Shown piece by piece: positions 21,750-54,540 of a stretch of DNA of 64,000 nucleotides (position 1 is its first letter; each line of letters starts with the position of its first letter). Source of the stretch: Escallonia rubra (taxonomy: Eukaryota; Streptophyta; Magnoliopsida; Escalloniales; Escalloniaceae). A program made the position numbers and the translations under genes. The notes under the pieces were generated by a model, which was given only the letters and a program-made list of their open reading frames with translations, ran no database searches and was not told the DNA's origin. The stretch spans positions 186,001 through 250,000 of the forward strand of contig JAVXUO010001014.1 in the NCBI GenBank assembly GCA_033065855.1, given 5' to 3'.

Positions 21750-23269
21750 TTACCAGAAGTCGCCACAAGAACAGACTCCACTACAAAAATGATGGAATCT
21801 CTTGGCATCCCTCACGATAATTTCTCGTTCAAAGAACTTTGAAACTAGCTTGCTGTAAGTATGGCAATCATCACAAACTCGAAGATTCTTAGTGATTCTG
21901 ATTGGGATTCCCTTAGGGGTTTTAAGCAGACCATATGCCATTGCCAACCTTTCGCTGTGCCCGTAAAGCATCTTGACTTTCTCTTTCTCGTCTACATTGT
22001 GCAGAACATGCTTGGTGTCAGCCACATACCCGCCTTGCGTTTCCAATCTCTCAGTAATCTGAGCTAGTTTTTGGTAAATTTCACCAGATTCTGGATGAGA
22101 CCTGTCCCTTGCAATGAAAGTATGAACCTTATCCATAATCTCAATCCAACTACATGCTGGGTCTTTCTTCAAACCTTTCACTTTCATATTCCTTCTCACT
22201 ACGTCCACGTCTTCCCATCTGCCTGTTGCAGCATACACATTAGATACAAGTACATAATTTCCCGGATTCGCCGGATCCAATTCTAGAAGTTTCATTGCTG
22301 CAAAATCCCCAAGTTCTTTGTTAGAGTGGATTCGGCAAGCACCAAGGAGAGCACACCAGACAGCAGATGTGGGCTGCATCTGCATGCTTTTCACAAACTG
22401 AAATGCTTCGTCCAAGTAATTTGCACGACCAAGCAGATCAACGAGACAAGCATAGTGTTGTGGCCATGGCTCCAAGTTATATTCATTTTGCATCTTATCA
22501 AAGTATTTTTTGCCTTCATCAACCAGAGCCGAATGGCTACAAGCATAAAGAAGTGCCAAGAAGCTTATAATAATCGAAAAACCGCATCATCTTTTTCCCT
22601 TCCTTTCAAATATACATAATGGCTCCTTCACATGCACTTTGCATCCCATATGACATTCATAACATGCTATACTTCCAAACTAAATCTTGTCAACCGACAC
22701 CATGTATTGAACCCAAGCGAAAGATCTGAATTCTCCACACATGCATAATACCTACAAGAGAGCAACAAGAGAACCCGGATTGCTATCCCATTCCTAATTA
22801 AGTGCCCTGAATCTCTCTCCATTTAACAAGCACAGATCATGCAGCCATGCAGACAATATTCTTTCAGCACTAATAGATCAAACTCAATGTCTGCTTCTTC
22901 CATTGCACTGAAAATGCAAAGAGCCTTGTACGCAAGTTCATCATATGCAGCAGCAGATTTCAAAAAATGGGCATGGACTTGTTGGCCTTGTGATAAAGCG
23001 TTTCTGCTGGCACAAAGCTCTAGAAGTGATGAATAGGCTTCATTTACACAGCTCTGAGGTGAGTTTTGCTGGCTGAGTTTTTCACTCAGAAATATAAAAC
23101 TTTCTTTGAAGTTATCTTGGTGAATTCCTTTAAGTTGAGCGACTTTGATGGGCTTTTGAGAGAATCTGGAGAATTTGGGAGGTGGGTTTTTCCTGGCTTC
23201 CTCAAATGTGGGATGGGGTGGTGAGGATGATGTGGAATTCAAGAGAGAGTATTGGATTGACGTAGCCAT
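21750..23269 (-). pseudogene. OTP86: OTP86-like PPR-DYW gene, internally deleted
   Basis: The family consists of organelle RNA-editing factors; Arabidopsis OTP86 (At3g63370) is needed for chloroplast rps14 editing. The 5' piece (23269 down to 22823) starts at an ATG with a Ser/Pro-rich transit-peptide-like start. It runs to VHAHFLKSAAAYD, then jumps to a later PPR (LAYKALCIFSAMEEADIEFD), and stops soon after. About 250 AT-rich bases follow with no PPR homology. The 3' piece (about 22580 to 21750) then resumes at FLALLYACSHS and continues intact through the E/E+ region (SWIEIMDKVHTFIARD) and a DYW deaminase with HSERLA and CDDCH zinc motifs, ending SCGDFW. Relative to the roughly 950-residue parent, more than 500 residues of PPR tract are missing. 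The spacer could conceivably be spliced, but the large PPR loss makes normal function unlikely. A functional copy would have to be elsewhere. Confidence 0.85.
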
Positions 23270-23365
23270 TGCATGGTCTGTGCAAGAATGCTAATCCCAA
23301 TAAATTACTTTCCCAAGCTAATGTTTAATGTTTAAATAACAATACTCATAGTTGGAACTTATAAA

Positions 23366-23437
23366 TCCATTGTCGTCCAGCGGTTAGGATATCTGGCTTT
23401 CACCCAGGAGACCCGGGTTCGATTCCCGGCAATGGAA
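23366..23437 (+). tRNA. trnE-UUC: tRNA-Glu (anticodon UUC)
   Basis: A 72-nt cloverleaf: acceptor stem TCCATTG pairs with CAATGGA, the D arm includes GTCCAGCGGTTAGGAT, the anticodon loop is CTTTCAC (anticodon TTC), and the T arm is CCGGGTTCGATTCCCGG. There is no intron. A T6 tract (23440-23445) directly downstream serves as Pol III terminator. The body matches the usual plant nuclear tRNA-Glu(UUC), except for a paired change in the acceptor stem (A:T where I remember G:C), which keeps pairing intact. It is therefore probably functional. Confidence 0.96.
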
Positions 23438-23439
23438 AC

Positions 23440-23445
23440 TTTTTT
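23440..23445 (+). terminator. Pol III T-tract terminator of tRNA-Glu
   Basis: Six T residues start three bases past the tRNA 3' end. Confidence 0.85.
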
Positions 23446-23635
23446 GCACTTGCTCTCAAAAGTCTTTTTATTTGCTCAATCGGTAGCTTTAAATCTCTTT
23501 TCCAATTTTTGTTTTTTTGTTTTTCGGTCGTGATTACAGAAAAACTAACGGGAAAGGGAAACCAGATTCTTAATCACGTGATAAAAAGTAAAATACAATC
23601 AATTTGTTTTGCCTAATTAAACTCGATCTCAAGTT

Positions 23636-23744
23636 TGTGGAGATCTTTAGCAACGATAGTTTTTTGGTTTAGAAAAGAAAATTGTATTGATAAAAAAGTG
23701 TTAAAAGCTAGCAATTATTATTCAAGTTCATTTTTAACGACAAA
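23636..23744. repeat. 109-bp direct repeat, copy 1
   Basis: It is identical over 109 bases to 24964-25072, 1,328 bp away in the same orientation. Beyond the identical block both copies continue with AAAAAGCTGAAAA and ATTATTTTTTTGTCACTA, so the shared segment is longer but interrupted. Confidence 0.95.
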
Positions 23745-23821
23745 AATTGATAGAAAAACTCATATAAAAAGCTGAAAAAAAAATTTTGATTATTTTTTTG
23801 TCACTACCAATTTTTTTTAGA

Positions 23822-25136
23822 GTTAATTACGTGGTTGACTACTATACTATAATCCAAATTTCATTTTGACCACTGAACTTTGTGTCAAAGTGACCATTGA
23901 ATTCTTCAATTGATCTCAATTGGGTTATTCCGTCAATTTTGGCCCGTTAACTGCCCATGTGCGAGGCACGTGGAGCTTAAATTATGGGCAAAATCGTCAA
24001 AACATAGAGAATATTGGTTCTCTTTTACTTTTTTAATTTTCTTTCTCTTTCTCTCTTCTTTCTCCTCCGATCCCCACTACCCACCACCTTATCCAACCAC
24101 CAAAACTACCCAACCTCTAGCAGCCATCACCGTCTAGCAGTTCCCCCTCCCCCGCCGCCGGTAGCCTCCCTCTCCCCCACCACGCCGGCAACCTCTTCCC
24201 ACACCACCCCACCATACCAGTAAACTCATCGCCCACCCACACCGCCGGCAATCCGTTCGCAAACCCACGCCGCCGGCAATCCCTTCGCAAATCCATGCCG
24301 CCGGAGAGAGATCGGAGATATGGCAAGGTTCTCAATTGGGCGAGAAGACGGGAAGGACCCAGCAGCTCTAGGCCCAAACGAAGGCCACGAAGAAGAAGAG
24401 GAAGAGCAGTCTGATGACCAAAACGACGATGGAAAAGGAGCACCTGATTGACGGTCAACGACATCTTAAGTCGCCGATTGAAACTCCTCCGCCAGCCAGT
24501 GACAGTGAACCGACACTGGAAAGCCTACCGTCGGCATTGCCGAAAAAATGGAGTAATACAGATCTGTTCTTATGAACCCAATAAATGGTGTAATACAAAT
24601 GGAGTAATGGTTGTAGGTGTTGTGGTGGTGGTGGTGTTGGTGGTTGGTATATGCAGGTTTGTTGATGATTGTGGTTACAGCTGGTGTGGTGATGGGGTGC
24701 TTGTGCTGTGAGGGAGAGGTGGCAATTGGGTTGGTAGTGTTTGGAAATGGGTCTGTTTTAGAGAGAGAGTCAAGAGGATTGTAGAAAAAAACAGGAGTTA
24801 GCTGGTTATGTTTGGCAGTTGGTGGTGGATGTGTGGCTATGCTTGGTGGTTGGTGGTGGTGTTGGGTTAGTGGTGGTTGTGGTCAGTGGTGGTGTTGGGC
24901 TGGAAGGCAAATATGGGGATAAAAAGAAGATACAATATTGGAATGACTAATTTACCCCCGAAGTGTGGAGATCTTTAGCAACGATAGTTTTTTGGTTTAG
25001 AAAAGAAAATTGTATTGATAAAAAAGTGTTAAAAGCTAGCAATTATTATTCAAGTTCATTTTTAACGACAAATTAAAGTTCAGTGGTCAAAAAGCTGAAA
25101 ATAAGTTATAGTATTATTTTTTTGTCACTAATTAAC
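23822..25136. mobile_element. Non-autonomous TIR element with GC-rich core
   Basis: The ends are imperfect inverted repeats. The left end begins GTTAATTACGTGG and contains TTTTGACCACTGAACTTT. The right end, reverse-complemented, begins GTTAATTAGTGAC and contains the same 18-base phrase. The interior has a CT/CCACC-rich block (about 24040-24330) and TGGTGGTGG-rich DNA (about 24600-24900), with no transposase. Flanks TTTTTTAGA and TTTTTTAAT are similar but not a clean target-site duplication. Copy 2 of the 109-bp repeat is embedded next to the right end. Confidence 0.6.
24964..25072. repeat. 109-bp direct repeat, copy 2
   Basis: Identical to 23636-23744, but located inside the right side of the TIR element and followed directly by its terminal repeat. 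Confidence 0.95.
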
Positions 25137-25139
25137 TTT

Positions 25140-27000
25140 TTTAATTGTTATTAGGCATATACGTAAGAAATCTCTCAACCAGTATTTTGACAGTTGTTGC
25201 TCCCATGTGCAATGCACGAATCAAAACTAGTTAAATATATGAAATTTTTGTCATTCGTGTCCATTCATCTTTGACCCCTTAAAAAAGTATACGTTTTACC
25301 GATAATGTCATGAATAGTTGATTATACACTTCAAAAATTCAATACTACCTTTATAAAATATATGCATGTTCTGAAACCCTTATTATCTAATTCTCATTGC
25401 CTCACCATCACCACAAATCACCTCATCACCACAAGGCCGCACCTCAATCTGCCAATTGCCCACCACACATTGCTCCAGTTCACGCTGCCACCAAAATCGC
25501 AGAAGGGCAATTGGAGAGGAGCACCGCTGTGAATCTGTGTGCGCTGAAGAAGCACTGCAATTCGCGACAATAGCTCTGTGTGTGTCTGCGTGCGCGCACA
25601 CGCATATTTATTTGTATGTGGTGCGTGTGTAGAACTGTATGTGTGCGCATATTGGTGTTGGTGGTAATGGGGTGGTGTGATGGTTGTGACTGGTGGTGTT
25701 GGGATGATGTAGTGGTGGTGTTTAGAGCTAAAGAGGGAAAAGAAAGACAGAAAGAGAGGAGACAACGAAATTAGGACATTAGGGTTTGAAAATTAGGGAA
25801 TTAGGCAACGGGCGCGGTGGCAGTGGTGCTCTGCCAACTGTTCATAAAGAGAAAGGGTATAGAGTAATGTTTTAAAAACGTCATGTAGATTATCATTACA
25901 GAGAAACTTAAATATATACAAGGGTGATCTCCACCAAAATTGAGCAAAAACACACGCCTAGATCTTCAAATCTTCACGATTAGCTTACGGCGTGCACGGG
26001 CACTGCAGTCTGGCGCGCGGGCGCTGTGCTTGAAGGGCTCATGGGCGCGAGGCTTGACGAACTTGTGAGTGCTATGTTGGGAGGGCGCATGGGCGCAGTG
26101 CTAGGTGGGCATGGGCGCTACGCTGGATGGGCACAAGGACGTTGTGCTAGGTGGGCGCAGGGGCTTGTCATGCTTGGTGCCAAAGGGCAGCCCGTGACAC
26201 GTAACACTGTCACCTACCTCTAATGGATCCATGACCTCAAAGACATTTTGTGCCCGGCTCATTTTCATGACGATCCATCCATAAAGATTGAATCGGGGTT
26301 TTTCGATTTATACACTACCACATGCAAGTATTGCACATTTTCGACTCGTGAACAACAAACATTACTGGTATTTACCAAAACTAATAAATACGCGTGTAAT
26401 TTCACCCTGATCTCAGAAATCTTGATGTAATTAATCCAAAAAAGTGCATTTTTGGCAAGAAGCTTTTTGGCAACAACTATTGAGCTCAAAGGTTTAGAAC
26501 ATACGTGGACAGTTTATGTACACCACCTAACATATGTGGCCGAAAGGGGTGCTCTAATGGACTCATTCAATGAACACATGCAACATTGATGGAAAGCGAG
26601 CTACCTTACACAACCAAAATATGGGCAGGATATAACCAATCCCACTCGGGTAAAATGAGTCTAGGCCAAATAGAAACCGAAGCAAACACTAAAACCACCG
26701 GATCAATATCACCCAACACTCCACCCCTGGCAAACACCAATCTGCTGTACAATTTCATTTATACACTGTAATTTACCCCTTTTTATATACAACAAAATTT
26801 GAATATGCCGCCGCCCACGCGGAACATCAAAACCTCTTCCCGCCAGAGAGCAGCAAATGTGTCTTGTAGGCTCCGAGTCAAAATATTGGAGCCACAAGGT
26901 GCATTTGAAGTATCCGATGTCTCGTGCTTGACGGGTGTTTTTTAGCATCTACCAAAAGCCGACGTGTTTCTTCTTCCTTGTCATCCTTTCCCCTTTTCCA
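25140..27000. other. Intergenic, low complexity
   Basis: A GT/GC-rich low-complexity block lies at about 25400-25720. A degenerate tandem of GGGCGC and GTGCTAGGTGGGC phrases (roughly 25-30 bp period) lies at about 25985-26170. The rest is AT-rich. No gene was recognised; the last few hundred bases are the 3' flank of SPIRRIG. Confidence 0.45.
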
Positions 27001-27142
27001 TCTCAATTCCGCGCCAGCCCTCTGTTGGTTTTTTCCCCTCTGATATTATAAATAACAGTCCTTTCTTTTTCCCCAGAGAGAATGGACACAACCCATTTAG
27101 CTGGCCCAGCTAAACAAGGACTCAAATACAAAACAATCAGTG

Positions 27143-48897
<21,755 letters not shown>

Positions 48898-49500
48898 CGT
48901 TCTCCTGGACGATTTCTGAAACATGTGACGCCCTTTCTCATCAAAAGAGGACACCCAGGCCCCGAAACGATGTCGCTCCGCCGGCCGATCAGCCGGATCT
49001 GACGAGCTCAACGGGTCAACAGAAATTCAAACGAATTTCGGAAGTTGAAAAACTGTGATCGGAGCTGTGAGATTGGGGAATCTATTGATCGAAGTCGATT
49101 ATGAACTGGATAGCAATTCGATTGTAATAAATGCCTTTTTTTGAATTTAACTTGGCTGATCTGTATCTGTTGCTCCGTAATATTTTCCGAAAATGGTTTT
49201 GTCTATATTTCGTGCCCTAAAATATGGGAGTACGACTGAAGCAACGACGAAAGAGAAGAACACAAGAGCTTCTCTCTCTTCCTCTTCTCTTCTCTTCTCT
49301 CTCTGTGTGTATCTCTGTGCTTGTTTTCGGACGGCCTCCCCGCGCCTTGTTTCTCGCTCTATATGCTTTTTTTAATTTTCTCTCTCTAATCTTTGACTCT
49401 CCCTCTAAAATTTCATGCGGAATATTAAAATCCTCTCTTCCAGATGAGAAGCTTTCATTAATTTCACTTATTAGTTTTTTTTTCCAGTTTTACAAATTGA
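48898..49500 (-). promoter_or_regulatory. 5' region of SPIRRIG
   Basis: Upstream of the ATG on the minus strand is a GA-rich tract (plus-strand CT runs at about 49260-49330), typical of plant leaders and promoters. No clear TATA box was seen, which fits a broadly expressed gene. Confidence 0.35.
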
Positions 49501-49504
49501 AAAA

Positions 49505-49890
49505 AAAAATGCGTTTGGCATCCCGTTTCATTTTTTTTCATCAGTTTTGAAAATTAATTTTTAAAACAAGATTGTTTTTGAAAACTCTCCTTTAGGCCGT
49601 CCCTCCCACCGCCACTGCCCACTGCCTACCGTCGGCCGCCGCAGCCCCGCCGGCCAGCCACTGCTTGCCTCTGGCGGGCGGCATCCACCACTAACGACTG
49701 CTGCCAGCCACCGCCACCGCAAATCACCACAAAAAAAAACTCAAAATAAAAACTGGGTAATCAAACACCAAAAATAAAAAACTCAAAATAAAAACTGAGT
49801 AATCAAACACCTATTTGTTTTTTGTAAAAAATAAAAACTAAACTGGTTTTGATTTTTACTTTTTTGGAAACAGAAAACCAAAACTAATGT
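49505..49890. mobile_element. MITE family copy 2, with GC-rich core
   Basis: The left flank contains TTTTTGAAAACTCTCC and the right flank TTTTGTAAAAAATAAAAACT, as in copies 1 and 3. The core (about 49595-49730) is GC-rich (CCACCGCCACTGCCCACTGC). It lies just upstream of SPIRRIG. Confidence 0.6.
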
Positions 49891-49899
49891 ACCAGGTGA

Positions 49900-52800
49900 A
49901 GATTTGCTCAATTTGTTTGTGTAGAACGTAACAATTACGATTAAAGAGACAATGTGTTAAAACCTTTGCTGCATCGAGTGATGATCGAAGGGGCGCGAAT
50001 TATCTTAAGAAAATGATATAGTCGACATCTCGCCCATGCTAATCAGTAACAATTGTGCTTACATTAGCGTCATTGTTGTTATTATTTTGCTATTATTTTC
50101 AACACAAACCTTCAACTAGGCTATTACACTATATTTGGTTACCATTTTGTGCTTGTCAGAGTTTTATTGCACCATCAAAGTTTGTTGCTATAAATTGGCA
50201 ATAAGATGTAAGCAAGGTATTTTACGCGAGTCGAACACCTGTTGTCCTATCATTTTAAAGGTTTTTATCATGTGGAATGAAGATAAGAAAAACAATAAAA
50301 GAAATTTAAAAGGGCAATTGAGTGCACGAAACTTATTTTTAAAAGGTTTTGAAAGAAATAATGCATGCACTTTCGGGAATAGACCGTTGCCGCCACGACT
50401 TCTATGACTGAGTAGATAAAAGTTTTGATTCTACTCACTTATTTACTTGCCTTTTTCTTTTCCATTATTTTTCCCTTTTGATGGTCAAGGCCTATGAAGA
50501 TTAACAAAAGATTCATTAACCAGTGAGTTTGGAAAGTACGTGATTATAGCAGAATTGCTAGTGATAGTACATTTGAAAATTGTTATTTCAACTTTAATTT
50601 AGACTCTCAAATCAAATTAGATTTTTTATTCTTGCAATCAAAGTAATAAAATTATCAGTTAAAAAATACTTTGCTCACAATTTGTCACATCATTAAAAAA
50701 TTAAAATAAAAATTTACGAAACATAGCATAACTCTAAAACTGATAATCATCGTAATAATAATTATATGTTCAGTCCATAAGCCAATTAATACACAGAGGC
50801 AACCACTTTTTCGAGCATTTACTATGGGTAATGCACATTTCACTTTCTCCTAGTTATTATAAATAAATAAATATTTCCCCAAATTTACAGGTCAGCATGG
50901 GATCCACGCCTCCGGAGGCTCCACGTGGCATCTCGTGATCTACGAAGGAGACGTGAGGGCCTCTTCCTGTTGATCTTCCCCGCTTATATTTTAGTGTTAT
51001 TTTGCATCTAAGTCTGCAGGGGGAGATCATTACTCATTACTATTGGGGGAGGTAGCCAGCCACTTAATTTGGGCAGTTGGACTCGGAATTGTCTTTTTCA
51101 TTTGTTTAATGTGATTTCCAATGTTAAAGTCATTCACCTCTCCCTTTAATAATGATAATGATGATGCATCCCTTCTTGTTTACATGTCCCATTTTTTTTG
51201 CACCTTTCCTACAAGTAGTGCTGATTGTTCTTTATAGATCTGAGATGTCACTTGTTGTGCAATATACAAATGGCTTGCATTAATTAACAATACCGGAAGT
51301 GTTGTTAGCTATTTTAATACGAGAAGTGTTGTTAGCTATTTGAAAAGCTCTGGTCGGAAGATTACGCTAACAGTACCTTGATATCACTTTCTGGACGGCC
51401 TGAATTTTTTCTCAAAGCGACTGAACCCGATAGTCATTATGTTTTCCTTGAATACTGTTAAGTTACGCTAAATTATTATAATTATCCCACTTCCACGGGG
51501 GATAAGTTGGTTTGCTTCTTATGTCGATCAACATAGTTACGAAATTTGTGCCGTACCTTGCGAAACGAGCCAATACATATCAATCCTCTATATGATTGGT
51601 GTGGAATCCTTTTTATTCAATATATTGACTTTAGTTACGGCAGATACCGTATGTTTGTCAGTACTGGATTTTGTTACGGCAGATACCGTACGTTACTCTT
51701 ACAACGCTACGTAACGAACCAAACTCGCTACGAGGGTGACCGCCCACGTGCTCAATTGACAAACTCTCATGAGCACTCTTAGGCCTCGATCACTAAAACC
51801 CATACAAATAGCAGCATAAACTAAAACATTCACAACCCCAGATGTGAAGTTCATTTCTAATTTCATTAGAAATCCTTTATAACGACGCTTATGATAAAAT
51901 CCAAAAGTTAACAATTACGATCCTTGAAAGTTCACGGCATTTCTCCTTAAAAATTTCAAAGCTCATGATCGACGGTGTGACCTTAATTTTACGTTAAGTA
52001 AGAGGTAAGCAACCAGATGTGAAGCGTGACATGAACCTAATATGAGTCAACAACAACAACAAGAGGGAAATAACTTACCCAGTAGACGCTCGTGGCTTGA
52101 ATACACAAGTAATTAGGTCAATATACTACAAATTGTACAGTCTACACCGCAACTTCCTTTTCATTCCAATGAAGTGATTAGGTGAGAATGAGTCTTGATG
52201 ACTAATTCTATTAGCTCTGAAGGCGTCAAAATACTGCCATGCCCGTGTGAATGAGTTTCAATTTTCCAGTTACATATCAATTTGAAGTGTGAACTGATCA
52301 TTCATTCCCTTTCTTGTTTCACTTTCGCTAGTGGCAATGTCCAACATCACACTGCGACCAACGAAAAGTCAAGTCCTGCCGTGATCATTTTTATTCTAGT
52401 TTATGGAACTTTAGCAATCAATTAAAGGCATTTCCTAAGGATCGTGCCTACTTTTTTCATGTATATGACAATCGCTTGTAATGTATCTTACGCGCATGTG
52501 TCGATCAAAGTCAAACTACATCAAGCATGATATCATTGTAGGTTTCATTATCTAACAGTTTAAGCTAAAAAATTAATTGATAATAAGATAAGACACTTAA
52601 GCTTGCAAGACTTGTATGTCAGATTGTTAATTGCGTACATGGATTTATAGTACGTGTTGGGACTCTTGTATGATTTTTTAACTTAATAGTATTACAGTAC
52701 GAATGCAATTTTTAGTCGTAGAGAGTCTCAAAAATAAAATAAAATAAAATAAAATGTGAAAACATATGAGTTTTCATATAATACCATGTTTGACAGTAAA

Positions 52801-54530
52801 TGTGGAGAGATAATCAACTCAATATCTTGATCAAGAAAAGTGATCCTAATTATTTTCCTATTCTGTGTACTACGTAGGAAATTGATAGTCATTTCATGAC
52901 TTAGTAAGAGTTTTTGTGTTCAATGAACTTCTTTTGACCTTTACTGCAAAAATGGAGGGTAGACAATAAAAAAATGTGTGAAGTTGTCATTTCCTTGATG
53001 TACTTGGACAATTTTTGCAAAGGTTAAAGTCAAAATTGCCACTCAAACTTAAATATAGTTGTCGCTAAAGGGGGGATCCAAAAAGGTAAATCTTTTTTTT
53101 GAATTATTTTGTCACGGCCCTCGAATCATGACTATGGTTCTCACACGCTTAACTTTGAAGTTTGCACGATGTTACAGGAGAGAGCAACATGAGATGCGAA
53201 GCAAACGATTGCAACTTGTTTTCTCCAAAGGTATACAATTTATTCCTTTTAAAGTGCATGAGACTTTGAATATTCTTTATTAGTGTTGGTTGCTTTTTCT
53301 TTGAATATTCTTTTAAAGGTTTTCTTTCTTTTCTTTGGTCCTAGAAGTTTAACTTAAATCACGTTATCTCGTTCATCTGTATTCAATAGCAATAAATTAG
53401 AAGTAGCTTACACACTTTCAATTTTCTTAGAGACAAAACACTAAGTCATAAATTAGATGGTTTATTATTGTGATGGCCTGACTCGTAGTTATTCAAATTT
53501 CCAATTGGATTGAGTCCATACGTTTACGAGAATATTCTTATGGGATGTCACCGTAGAGGTGTCAGATGAGAAGTGGAAGTCGTGAATCCATTCTTTTCCT
53601 TTCAAGCCTAATTTTTTTTTTTTTTTCCTTTTTGTAGATGAATGACGAAGTTATAGATCGAATCATGAAAACATATTTGAAGGCAATCACTATGATAAAT
53701 TCCGCCGCTTCCTGTGATCAAATAACAAGTCCTTACGAACACTTGCATATCTTGCTAATTTATCTGCCGCGTCTTTACCCGTCCTCCACGTTAGACTGCA
53801 TTATACTTCAACGGTCTATTAATCATTCTTCTCGCATAATCAAGTCTCAATTTGTACACACCGTTCACACGCATCAAACACGTCAAACCGTAAAATTAGT
53901 TTAAAAGAGCCAAACGTATTGCCCTGTTTAGGCTAGATAATCAGCCTAACTTGTGATTTTTCTTCTGGACATAAGTCCCATGACCACACCTTAAAAAAAA
54001 AAAAAGGGGTTGTGCATGAAAGCTGTAGTCTGTAGTTTCAAGCAGCAAACTGTGGACAATGATATATTCGGGCTCACACGAAGCTCATGCCTATAATGGG
54101 TTGAGGAAAGGCCCATTTAAAAACGAATGAGGCTGAGGAAGCCTCGGCTCTTTGGTTGACCCATGTCCTAATACAAAAACTTTATTTTTTCGGTGTAAAT
54201 ACAATAACTTTATTTTTTCGGTTTAAATGTAACAACTTTATTTTAGTACTGGAATAGTGTTTGACAGAGTTCACCCATATTTAGCGTAGACAACTATTAT
54301 TGAACATCTAGAAGATATAAAAAAAAAGTATATTTTGGACACAAACTATAGATATATTTGATAACTTTACACGGGACAATACCACAATTAAAACGTATAA
54401 TTTAAGAGTATGTTGGATCTATTTTGTAGATGGATTTGCTAGAAAGATGACTATACATGTTATAAGGAGATTTGATAAACTAAAAAATGACTATAAGCTT
54501 CGAACTACTTGTACAAAAACAATTGAGACA
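49900..54530. other. Intergenic, nothing recognised
   Basis: AT-rich DNA without plausible genes. Small features: TTACGGCAGATACCGTA twice (from about 51635 and 51674), (AAAAT)n near 52733-52755, and several T or A runs. Confidence 0.5.
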
Positions 54531-54540
54531 GTTTTAAAAG

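Noticed and set aside
48925-49011. Upstream in-frame extension of SPIRRIG to 49011
   Set aside because: Begins with TTG rather than ATG. The family start MKWxTLL is at 48897.
53638-53904. 88-residue plus-strand frame
   Set aside because: No recognisable domain, no splice or promoter context, and AT-rich intergenic surroundings.
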